A stretch of DNA of 64,000 nt, from assembly GCF_036588685.1 (NCBI RefSeq), contig NC_086378.1, positions 34,387,578-34,451,577 on the forward strand, given 5' to 3'. Numbering within the stretch: position 1 is the first letter of the stretch; every line of letters starts with the position of its first letter. A program made the translations under genes and the position numbers. The notes beneath the pieces were generated by a model that was given only the letters and a program-made list of their open reading frames with translations, was not told the origin of the DNA and made no database searches. Shown here in pieces: positions 49,198 through 59,519 of this stretch. The stretch comes from Mytilus trossulus (Eukaryota > Mollusca > Bivalvia > Mytilida > Mytilidae).

Positions 49198-50230
49198 GAA
49201 AAGATACCAGAAGGACAGTCAAACTCATAAATTTAAAATAAACTGACGACGCCATGGCTGAAAATGAAAAGGACAAATAGACAAACAATAAAACACATGA
49301 CACAACATAAAAAAACTAAAGAATAAACAACACGAACCCAACCAAAAACTAAGGATGATCTCAGGTGCTCCGGAAGGGTAGGCAGATCCTGCTCCACATG
49401 TTACACCCGTCGTGTTGGTTACGAGATAACAAATCCAGTAAATAGTCGAATTTGGTAGGTAACATTTATGAAAGGGAAGGGGATTGTACCATCGACGTAA
49501 GGAACATTTCCGATATAATTTGTGAAACGGTTATTCCATAACGGCCAACCAACTCGTGATGGCGTCCGTAAAATTTACAAAGAGATGATTTCAACTTTAT
49601 CATTTGGAACTCTTGATTTAATAGCTTCCTTGTAAACAACAACCCTCTATCAAGAAAACCATGATAGGAAATGCAAGCACGGGAATATCGATCTTATCAA
49701 TTGGGAGACATATACACCGTATGCAGGTGCTGCTAGAATGTTGCTACTTAGAAATGGAAAGTTTACAATTGGAAAGCTAAAATCATCTCTTTTGTCGTAA
49801 AGTTTTGTTTTCAATCGACCCTCATTGTCAATCTCTAGATGCAAGTCAAGATATGTGGCCGACTGTATCTGTTGTATCCCTTATCTCTAGTTCAATGGGA
49901 TAGATGCGTTCGAATAGTCACCAAATTTAGGATTATTTAGTGAAAGAACATCATCTATATAGCGAAAAGTGGAGTTAAAAAATATTGCTAACTTCTTATC
50001 TTTCTTCCTAAGAAGTTCCTTTATGAAGGCATAATAATAAAGAAACAAGTCGGCAAGAAGAGGGGCACAATTCGTTCCCATTGAAATTCCGAAAGTCTGT
50101 TGAAAAACACGTCCTCCGAACGTAACAAATATGTTGTCAATTAAGATATTAAGCATCTTGATAATGTCATTTTCAGAGAATTTTTTGTTTGAATCAGAGT
50201 AATTCTTTACAAAGTAGTATTTATCCCTTT
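49198..50230 (-). pseudogene. Penelope-like reverse transcriptase, broken copy
   Basis: From 50230 down the frame reads RDKYYFVKNYSDSNKKFSEN, DIIKML, FGGRVFQQTFGISMGTNCAP, LLADLFLYYY, then FRYIDDVLSLNNPKFGDY (catalytic YIDD at about 49948-49962). After a break it resumes as LEIDNEGRLKTKLYDKRDDF and AAPAYGVYVSQLIRS. The frame shifts near 50030 and 49890 and again after 49650. The untranslated continuation to 49198 contains GATACCAGAAGGACAGTC and GACGACGCCATGGCTG, and isolated copies of that tail occur elsewhere. This suggests 5'-truncated insertions of the same element. GIxMGTNCAPLLADLFL is the RT motif before the catalytic one. Confidence 0.75.
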
Positions 50231-51059
50231 CTAAGACATGACATACCCTTCAATAAAATGCAAAGAAAGTGAAAATATAAATGCTCTTACCAGAAGGATA
50301 CGGTTGCACCGTATTGTCATATTTTGTTTCCTCAAGAACATCTCATTATTACCTTTTTTAATGGGAAGATATAAAGGTAGCAAAACTATTGTCGCGGCTA
50401 AATTTTCCAACCCATTAAAAGACTTTATTCCCATAAAAATCACTAAAACGTGGTTTTATTCACGTTATATAACAATTATGAAATAATTACTAATGTCATT
50501 TAATTTTTTCGAACCAAAGTTCTATTTTGTGTCCTTTAAATGATATCTAAAATTGTTTGTTTCGCGTTTTAGTAAAGAAATTGGTATGCGTATAAGCATA
50601 AATACTACATACTTGCGCGACGCCTTTTAGTTTTACTGAAAACTCTGCAGACTATGAAATGTTTTTGCAGGTGGAAAATTTTCTATGATAGATATCATTT
50701 TGTCACACACTTTTCTGTTTTTGGATTTGGTTCTTATAATATACCAAAAATCTGTATATTTAATAGAGTTTAACATAAAATTGTGCGTTTTGCTCTTAAC
50801 AGACGTATAACCAACCCGATTAACATACCACTCGCCCATATAGCCGAATACTCCATATAGATTAACCGACCAATCTCTCGGTTAGCCGAGTGTCGGCCGT
50901 GAAATATTTAGTAGGGAAACACACGTACATATTTTATTCTAATAATACGGACAGTTCAAAAATAAAGGTATGGGTTAAAGGTAACGATTCGCGCAATTTA
51001 TATAAGATTAATTTGCAGTACTCAAGTTCTTACTTCTGAAAATGTAACATGTATAATTA

Positions 51060-51410
51060 TAAAAAAAAATGACCATATAATTGCTATTTATGCCAACACC
51101 GAATTGCTGACTACTGAGATGGTAATACTCTCGGGGACGAAACGTCCACTATCAGTGACATCGATCAAGTGGTGTGAAAAGTTATCAAAGGTACACAGGT
51201 TATAATTTAATACGCAAAACGCGCGTTTCATCTACATAAGACTCATCAGTAACGCTGAGATCAAAATAGTCATAAAGCTAAACAAGTACAAAGTTGAAGA
51301 ATATTGAGGACCCAAAATTCCAAAAATTGTGCCAAATAAGGTTCCTTTGATAAGAAAATCTTTAGTCTTTCGAAAAATTAAAAGTTTTGTAAACAGGAAA
51401 TTTATAAAAA
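51060..51410 (-). mobile_element. Retrozyme-like monomer with one hammerhead
   Basis: On the minus strand it runs TTTATAAATTTCCTGTTTAC, AAAACTTTTAATTTTTCG, TTGGAATTTTGGGTCCTC, ATATTCTTCAACTTTGTACT, hammerhead, TATAACCTGTGTACCTTTG, CACACCACTTGATCGATG, GACGTTTCGTCCCCGAG and GTCAGCAATTCGGTGTTGGC. This is the same order as one period of 44714-45238, circularly permuted and with one ribozyme, at about 350 bases. Confidence 0.7.
51212..51255 (-). ncRNA. Hammerhead ribozyme variant with a GUU cleavage site
   Basis: GCGTTA, CTGATGA, GTC-TTATGTA-GAT, GAAA, CGCGCGTT, TTGCGT. The core is intact. The cleavage triplet is GTT instead of GTC, which is allowed by the NUH rule but usually slower. Stem I has one U-U mismatch. 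It may be weakly active. Confidence 0.75.
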
Positions 51411-54400
51411 TATAAATGTAACTTATACATGTTCACATTCATTGATCTACAACCTGTAGGTACCTGTATATTGGCATTGCAAAACGTCAAGTTTCTTCTC
51501 AACTGTTAATGATGAATTAACCCTAAATCAATTGGATGTTGGATACGTACTGATTGATGTTTTAGTCTTAGATGCATTGTTTTATTAGTTGTTATCGGCT
51601 TTTAACTTGCTGTCAGTAATAGGTCACCATTCGGCCTTTATCAATGAGCAAAGCCCATACCGCTTAGTCAACCTTAAAAGGCCCCGAAATGTCAAATGTA
51701 TAACAAACCTAACCCTCCCTCTAACATGGAATAGTAGTGTAATAGTACAACATAAGAATGAACTATAAAAATAAGTTTATCATATTTGTTTTTATTGTGT
51801 TCCCAAATAAGCCCGCTAGATTTTTGTGTAAATTGTTTTACATTTGTTATTCCGGGACCATCTATGATGGCCAGTAAGAGAACTCCCTACAAGGAACCAA
51901 ATCACACAGTAACTAACTACTATAGATCAACATACGGATTTCAACATTGAGTTAAACAGCATAGTCAGCTATAAATACCCTAAGTACATACTTGTGAGGA
52001 CTCACAATTACTGACAACAAGTTAAAAGCCAATAACAACAAATAAAAAAAATACATCTAAGACTTAAACATCAATCAGTACGTATCCAAAATCCTATTGT
52101 TTTAGGGTAAATATATCATTAACAGTCGGAAAGAAAATTGACCTTGTGCAATGTCAATATACAACTTTTTGGAATTTTGGGTCCTCCATGCCCAAACAAC
52201 TAACCGGGTGCAATCACGTTCCTCATTTCTGAGATGCAAGTAGAAGGCAGCTTCAACTTTAAGAAGCTTAGATCATCTCTGTGAGAACAAATTCTTTGTT
52301 CAAACCACGCAGCTTGTCAATTGTCAATGTTCGAGATAACGTTTATGTATCTGCTACGTCTTTTTGGAAACTTCAATTGGATAGTTGCCTTAAAAAACCA
52401 CACAAAACTAAAATACTCGTAAGGAGAACTGTGTATATACGGCCTTTCCTTAACTACCAGATTGAAATAATAACTGAAGCTAACATGAGTAATATTTGCT
52501 TTCCTTACTTTTCATAATTTTGGTTGGATAATCTTGGGTAGTAATCAAACGTTCAACTTTTATAACTATCGAATGAATTAAATTCAGATCTATTAACACA
52601 AATAATGTCATTTCAGAGCGTCTTATAGATTGTAAATATGACAAGGACTATGATCGTTAACATAGTAATCTACACAAACAATCCTGGCTTCGTTTTCGAA
52701 GCTGTCTTCTAGATATCATTTTTTTCTTCTTAATATTAGTTCCAAACCAGACTATTTTAGGCTTGTTCATTTATCAATGTTAATTTGCTGTAGATACTTG
52801 TTGAATGATCTATATTCAGAAGTAAGGTTACTGCCTCCTTAAAGCAGTGTAAACATGGAAATTGAATCAACAAGTTCTTCTCGGCGTTGCAGCCTTCAGG
52901 TGGCGCTTTCCAGGAATTAATCTTCATATATGTTTGCCTGAATATAAGAACCTTTTCTGATGGTTCAATCTGAAGATTAGAAACATGCAGAAATAAGTGA
53001 AAAAAAAGGTCAGAACATTAAGACTATACAGAATCTTTTAACATAAATAGAGGCAATTTTGATATGATTGCCAATGTGACAACTATCAACACGATATGAC
53101 TTACGTTGATGTAAGCAACAATTAGTAACCTTCAACAGTGAGCCAACTACAAAAGGCTCTGATATAAACAAAACGAATATCACAAATTTCAGGGAACATG
53201 TACATAAAGAATAAGTTTTAAAATACATGTATAATGACTTTGATATAACTTAAGTTATATTACACAGTTGTCCACCGTGCCGTAGTTCTGCTACTTTTGT
53301 CTGATAATCTTGAGTTGCAAATAAAACATCTACCCATCAGAAACCATCGATACAGAAATGTAAAACGAATTTATTTTTCTTAAAAGAGTGGCGAAAGATA
53401 CTAAAAGGGACATTCAAACTCATCAGGCGAAAATAAACTGACAATGCCATGGCTAAAAACAGAAAATGACCAACGGTCAAACAACAGTACATATATACAA
53501 AAAGAAAACGGAACGCTGAGCAACACGAACCCCACTGCAACTGGAGGTGATCATTGATATTTTAACCAATGGAGAAATTCATACTTTAATGCGGAGTTGA
53601 TTTAATAGCGAAGATTTTAATGATAATAAACAGTAGAATTTTGGGGTCTTTTAATAATTCAATCATTTGAAAAAAAATATATAATAAAAAAAGAAGTAAA
53701 ATACATAAGAATGAGACACAAAAGAGAAAGATGATACCAAAGAGACAAAACATATCGAAAATCAAAACAACAATCCCATGAACAAAACAGCAGTTTACAC
53801 AAAATATTCACAGGTGCTTTTGAAAGATAAGAAGATCCTGTTTGAGTTCAGGTACCCTTCTTGTTGCAAATGACAATTAAGCATGGGTACAGAGGTAAGA
53901 TGACCTGGTTTTCTTCCGTCTGACAGTAAATGCTTTCATAAAAGAGTGTTCGTTTTGCTACATCGGGTTTATACTAGTACATTCGCGGCCATGATATAGG
54001 TATATATTTCCAGCATCTTTTAAACCCAAACTGCAAATTATCGTTAGAGATTTGTAGGTTGCCTATAAATGACAAAATTCCAACCCTTATCCATGTTTAT
54101 TCCCGCCTATTCTCTCGATGAATCCGTTATAAAAACCAAATAACCAAATAAACGCATTTCAATTACCAAAACAAATATCTTATTGTATTTCTTCTAATTG
54201 CTGTTCATCTTTTATGCTAATAGTTCTAGAACAAAGTCCAAAGCCATTCACGATGTATATGTATGTAGTTTTATATAACACAACGTATTTTGATAATCTT
54301 CTCATACTGCATTTTGTAGATTCATTGCATTTTTATGTCGATGTTTTGGAACTTCTAAAAACTCATCTTCTGTAAAATATTGTGAGAAGAGTTGGTGCAT

Positions 54401-55310
54401 AATTTTGAATGAAATGATATATAATGGTTTATTTTTTTTTTATTTATTAGTGTTTTAACCCCAATTTCACCACTATCTTTTCGTGCCGTCAGTTTTTATT
54501 TACAGAGGAAGCCGGAGTATTCAAATAGAAACATCGACTTTTGGTAGGAAAACAGACAATCCTAGTCCATGAAGATTGAAGCTGTGCTCACAAGCCACCT
54601 GCAAAGTTCAAACTCACACCCTCAGTGTTTATAGGTTAATGATATAGTAGTTTGAATATCTAGACCGTTTGGCTACCGAAGTCGTTCATAATGATTTGAC
54701 TAGGATTTTTATGAATTAAAATCGATTCGTTATTTAGTGGACAGCATCGACAATCATCATTGCGTTCACAAAGTCACAATATCGCATCAGAAATCCCCAA
54801 CATCAACACATCACTGTTGTTTTTCAATCTTCGTTTCTTATTTCGTTTTTATTTCTGTAAAAGGGAAACTTATGATGATATCGGTTTTTCATCTGTAACG
54901 TAAGCAGTTGCGTTATTAGTGTTTTAAGGAAAGGTATACCAAATTCATCACGGCAGATGTAAAATGTTAAAAATAAGATCTTCTTTTAGCGTCGCTGTAT
55001 TTTAAAGATTTATTCAATTTTATAATAAAAAGTTAAAAAGTATCTTTCCATTACAGTGTGGTGATTTGCAATGTGTTACGTATCTATTGATATTTTCGTG
55101 TTTTTTTTTTAATCAAATGTACGTCATACTCTTCCTGGTAAATAAAATGTTAGCAAAAAAACTTTCATATTTGCAATGTGTCGCATAATTTTTTCTATTT
55201 TTGTGTTGTTTTTATGTTTTACTTGATGTTATTCCTGGTTCGTTTCCTTCTTCCGTATACGCATTCAATCATGATTTTGCTGTAACAGTGCCGAAATAAC
55301 AAAAGTAATC
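51411..55310. other. Repeat-rich region without a supported gene
   Basis: Partial CCACATCTTC-family copies lie at about 51600-51790 and 53040-53180 (minus). GATAC(C/T)A repeat copies lie at about 53390-53560 (CCATGGCTAAAAAC, CAACACGAACCCCACTGC) and 53705-53865. A T-rich dispersed fragment lies at about 54430-54690 (AGTGTTTTAACCCCAATTTC). Frames such as 52281-52517 lack splice and domain support. Confidence 0.45.
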
Positions 55311-55317
55311 TACGTGG

Positions 55318-55327
55318 TATATATATG
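55318..55327 (+). promoter_or_regulatory. TATA box candidate
   Basis: TATATATATG, followed about 85 bases later by an excellent donor, TTTACAG|GTAAGTACAG at 55406. This would define a non-coding first exon of about 55350-55406. Confidence 0.35.
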
Positions 55328-55759
55328 AGCGGTAAATTCTTTTTTTAACATAGCTTGGAGGGTTGTTTATCTTTGCATCATCTGACTCATCAGGAAAAGT
55401 TTACAGGTAAGTACAGACATTAATGGCAATTTATTAATTTTAACAGCACAATAGTTTGCGAATTTCTTAATGTAAGCGTTCTCATGTCATGGGTCGAACT
55501 TATTCTTTTAGTGTGTGTTTGCTTGTTTTTCTTTTAAGACATTTAAATTGATATTTTAAGATGTCATTTTATGTTATAATGTTACATTTCTGTTTTGGCT
55601 TAGAAACTCGATGCACTATTATGCACCGTTCTTAAGTCAGGAATCTGTGGTTAAGTGGTTCTCGTTTGTTTGTTTGTGCGGTTCATAACTTTTTTTAGTT
55701 TCTCTTTTTTATAAAGATAAATAAACTCATCATATATACTAGGACTAAATTGTGAAGGT

Positions 55760-55804
55760 ACGCCAGACGCACGTTTCGTCTAAAAAAAGACTCATCAGTG
55801 ACGC
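55760..55804 (-). ncRNA. Type I hammerhead ribozyme, intact single copy
   Basis: On the minus strand: GCGTCA, CTGATGA, stem II GTCT-TTTTTT-AGAC, GAAA, CGTGCGTC, TGGCGT. All invariant core bases and all six stem I pairs are kept, and stem II is lengthened to four pairs. Predicted cleavage follows the GTC. Flanking retrozyme-type sequence is short (to about 55860, GTATGAAGTTGAAGAACAT), so it is probably a fragment. Confidence 0.85.
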
Positions 55805-56517
55805 TCGAATCCAAAAAAGTTAAAAAGGCAAAATAAAGTATGAAGTTGAAGAACATTTTAAGACCGTTGGTTTTCCTATTTAAGTTGTTTCACACTAGTC
55901 TTTTTTACCTTCATTGCTTGCTGTTCAGTGTGAGCCATTGCTTCGTGTTGAAGGCCGTACTTTGAACTGTAATTGTTTACGGTTTACACATTGGATGGGA
56001 AGTTGTCTAATTTACACTCAGTAGACATCTCCTGATTTATTTTTATTTGATTTTTCTTAAATTGATAATCAGGTTTCTTCATTTAGACAATTATGTTTAT
56101 ATCGCGAAATTATTGAGTATTATGTGTATTAACACCGTTTTTTTGTGTGATAAACATTGTTTGCATCACGATATTGTTTATCGTAAAAATCGGAATCATG
56201 TTCATGGAATTAAGTTGTTATTCTTTCGTATTCGATTGAGTCATTTTGATCTGATTAAGCAAATACATGCTCTTGAATTAAGCATTTTCACGATTTGAAA
56301 TGTGTAGAAATGTGTTGATGCTTCAAAAATATATTGACCATCATATCGAACAACTCAAACATCAATGTCAAAAGATGTCCAGTGTCATTTAAAATACAAA
56401 TGACATTATAAATAATATTTTATTTGAACTGGGTCGTGGCATTGTTTACAAAGCGATAGAGGAGGAGATATTTGAATAATCTTTCCATTGTCATTGGAAC
56501 AGCATTGCAAAATTATC

Positions 56518-56760
56518 ATGTTTCAGTCATTTGTACATTCATCACTACTTTTAATTGTATTAATGATATCATGTGTATATGTTTTTATTGAAAGTCGACA
56601 TGCCGAGCACATCATGAATAGCTCTTCGACTATTTCTGTTAATAAATCTTTATTCAAACATTCCGGCTTTAACATCGTTAACCAGGAGAAGCGCTTCGGA
56701 CACATGATACTTAATAAGTTTTGTTTTCATTTTACATTTGTAATCGTTTGTATCATTTAA
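56518..56760 (+). CDS. Candidate small secreted or membrane peptide, 80 residues
   Basis: A first non-coding exon (about 55350-55406) could splice to an acceptor at 56502 (CATTGGAACAG|CATTGC), 15 bases before the ATG. The product starts MFQSFVHSSLLLIVLMISCV, a convincing signal peptide or anchor, then FIESRHAEHIMNSSSTISVN (an NSS glycosylation site), FNIVNQEKRFGHM and a hydrophobic Phe-rich C-terminus (CFHFTFVIVCII). Poly(A) signals AATAAA lie at about 56851 and 56887. There is no family I can name and only one cysteine outside the leader, so it is not a typical mussel Cys-rich antimicrobial peptide. It could be chance in AT-rich DNA. Confidence 0.3.
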   Translation: MFQSFVHSSLLLIVLMISCVYVFIESRHAEHIMNSSSTISVNKSLFKHSGFNIVNQEKRFGHMILNKFCFHFTFVIVCII

Positions 56761-56889
56761 TTAGGTGCTTCCAGTGTAAGTTTCTACTCTTTGATTGAAA
56801 TAATAATCTTTTCATAAAGTCATGTTTGTTAAAGTTGTACATAAATGTGAAATAAATGAACATTTTTTTCTGATATACAAGAGTTGAAT

Positions 56890-58039
56890 AAATTTTTAAT
56901 TGAGAATTCTGTATATAGCAACATAACAACTATCAAACAAAAAAAAACTTTTTCGTATTTATAGTAACACATATATTTTTAACGTCTGATTTAAGATGTC
57001 AATTTGATGTTTGTCAGTAATGACAATAAAACATATAGAAATCGATAATACTTATCTCGAAACTAATTGGACAGTGATGAAAGGTCATCGTGATTTAGCA
57101 ATTAATGTTAGTTTTGAATTAAGGATATAATATGATCGATTCAACTTTTCTTGCTAAAAATGCAAGTATGAATATAAAAAAGAAGATATGGTATAATAGA
57201 TATTGTGACACGAGTTTAAATGACAAAGAAATTAATAATTATAACACAGGTGATAACCGGATGGTCGTAACGTAAAGTTACGGTTAGACAAAAATGGGAG
57301 ACAACTCTCTAGATATATTTTTTTCTATTCCAATTTTATTGGTTAAATTTGAACCAATCTGCTTGTCTCATAATCACTAATCTTGAGTGTGTTGACATTG
57401 AAATAAAATTGGATACATAAAATCATTCGAATTTTCGTAAAATAGTCATTCCAAAATTCTAGCATGATGGTCGTAATTTTAAATTGTGATTGTCGTAACG
57501 TTAAGTATAGTATCGTTACCGACACAAGATGGTCGTAACTTTGAAAGATGATCGTAACTCGTTTTAAGAATAACTTTTATCTGAGTATTTTGAGATACCT
57601 GTGCCCATTACCATTTTAATTAACCCTTATGTCGTATATGGTTAACTGCAAACACAATATTATTTGTAACTCTGATTATGGTATGCAGAAATTAAGTTAA
57701 AAAAATATAAATCATACACAATTCTTATTTTTAGATTTTGTTATTTATATTTACCACTTTTTATTATTTGCAATCATGTCGGCAGATTAAACTATTGAAC
57801 GTACAATTTTGAAAAATCATCCTTAAATTTCAATTCATCATTGCAGTTCTTATAAATCATTGGCATTCAAATATTCCGCTTTTGATCGTTCCCGATGAAG
57901 GTAAATGCAAAAATGCGCTTCGGAGTCCTGCAGTTTTTTACCTGTTGTTTTTGTTTAGTTTTTTATTCGTATGCATGACGATAATATTGCGTTACATCAT
58001 TGATATTGGTATTGGTACGGAATTCGAAGGAATACCGAT
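56890..58039. other. Gene-free stretch
   Basis: It includes a very degraded CCACATCTTC-family piece at about 57176-57290. GATGGTCGTAAC words are repeated at 57262, 57464 and 57529 with CGTTAC complements, hinting at an old inverted-repeat element. No coding support. Confidence 0.4.
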
Positions 58040-58600
58040 CCATGGTGTCGCAATTCAAGTTGTGTTAACAATGATATTATCAAAATGCTGGACTCTTTGA
58101 TCGACAATATATTTGTTTAGTTTGGAGGGTTCATATTTCAACAGACAGTCGGTATTCCAATGGGTACTAATTGTTCACCCCAACTGGCCAATTTGTTTTG
58201 TACTCGTACGCAGCAGAATTCATTCAGAACCATTTAAAAAGAAAAAGAAAGAAAAAGCACCTTGCGAAATTCTTTAATTTTACGTTCCGATATATTGATG
58301 ATGTCCTATTTTTGAATAACCCATATTTCAGTCAATACTTACATCTTATATATCCCAGTGAACTTGAAATTAAGGATACTACTGATACTAGAGGGACTGT
58401 TTCATTCCTTGATCTTTTCCTCAATATTGACACAGACGGACTTCATATGTAGGAGTGTGCTCCTAGCGTATAAAATGCTTCAACAAAGTTATGAGAAGGA
58501 CAGATTAAAAATTACACTCCGTAAATTTTACGGACACCATCACGAATTAGTTGCTCTATACGATGTATAGTTATCCAAACTAGCTAAGGATATTTTTACC
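58040..58600 (+). pseudogene. Penelope-like reverse transcriptase fragment
   Basis: The frame reads NNDIIKMLDSLIDNIFV, an in-frame TAG, FGGFIFQQTVGIPMGTNCSP, QLANLF, then after a one-base shift LYSYAAEFIQNHLK, FNFTFRYIDDVLFLNNPYFS (YIDD from 58291), LIYPSELEIKDTTDTRG and SFLDLFLNIDTDGLHM with a stop. After a further shift comes KITLRKFYGHHHELVALYDV. It is the palm and part of the thumb. At least one stop and two frameshifts make it dead. It diverges from the copies at 49198 and 63240 (LANLF for LADLF, HL rather than LL), so it is an older or different subfamily. Confidence 0.75.
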
Positions 58601-59292
58601 ACGTCTTAGGTTGTGGTTTGTCATTACGTCGTCTGTTATTTTAATTACCGAACGTAACTTATTCCCGATTGTGACTGTTTTGCTGAGTGTGTATTCGCAT
58701 TGCTATAAAACGTGTCACGGTACTTTTCCATCCCAAATGCATGTATTTATTTTGATGTTATATTTGATATTCTCATCGGAGTTTGTCAAATGTCTTAATA
58801 TTTGTATTTGTAAATCTTATTTTTGTTCTGTTGTATTTGTGTGTTATGGTAAAGATAATTAATTATCCAGTTCATTTATGTGATTTAGTTTGGATCAACA
58901 AAACATATTCGATACATTTGCTTTACAGTTTGATTCAGAAAAAAAACACAGCCATATCTTTTTGACATTAATAAGTATTGTAATTTTCATAGTTATTAAT
59001 AAATATTTTATCAGCCTTACAAATCTAATCTTGAATTCTATCCTAATTTTATCTTATTATTGGGAAATCTTTTTAGAAATTCAAATTTGACGTCACCAAG
59101 TGTGTTGATGACCTTGGCTTAATCGGATGATTTGGTTTAAGTTGTTTTATGTATGAATTATTCTAAATTATAAGGATGTTCTTAACCCAGACAGAAAACC
59201 TTAGCCGTATTGGTCACAACTTTTTGGAACTTTTGTTCATCCGTGCTGTTCAACTTTTAATTTGTTTTGGCTTTCGAACTTTTTTCATCTGA

Positions 59293-59336
59293 GCGTCACT
59301 GTTTAGTCTTGTGTGGATGAAACGCACGTCTGGCGT
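59293..59336 (+). ncRNA. Degraded hammerhead ribozyme
   Basis: GCGTCA, CTGTTTA, GTC-TTGTGTG-GAT, GAAA, CGCACGTC, TGGCGT. Stem I and the GAAA side are kept, but the CTGATGA strand has become CTGTTTA (A6 and G8 lost), so it is inactive. It lies about 180 bases upstream of the LRR gene's first coding exon inside a retrozyme-type fragment (about 59165-59350). Confidence 0.7.
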
Positions 59337-59519
59337 ATTAAATTTTAAACCCGATACATTTTGTGAGCTTTTATTCGTGTGTTTCTCAGTCCTATATTTT
59401 CTCCTATTTATTTGTATTGTAGTCCTGTAATATAATATTGTCATTTAATGTTATATTACACATTGCCATCGTATTTATATTTCATAAGTAAGATTATCTA
59501 AAAATACTGATTTACAGAA

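Larger units (their letters stand above)
46277..50901 (-). mobile_element. Composite retroelement island with inverted terminal repeats
   Basis: The ends are perfect inverted repeats of 21 bases (including CGGCCGACACTCGGCTAAC). Similarity continues inward, GAGAGGTTGGTCGGTTAATC against GAGAGATTGGTCGGTTAATC and then TGTTAATCGGGTTGG on both, for about 140 bases in all. On the minus strand the right part has a short frame (50633-50839, WYIIRTKSKNRKVCDKM) and the left part an RT C-terminal region (47397-47960). Between them lie a second RT copy (49198-50230) and other repeats. Terminal repeats that can be inverted occur in Penelope-like elements, so I read this as one decayed element invaded by another. 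Confidence 0.6.

Noticed and set aside
55380-55400. GACTCATCAGGAAAAG as another hammerhead core
   Set aside because: The GAAA strand, stem II and stem I partners are absent in the correct positions.
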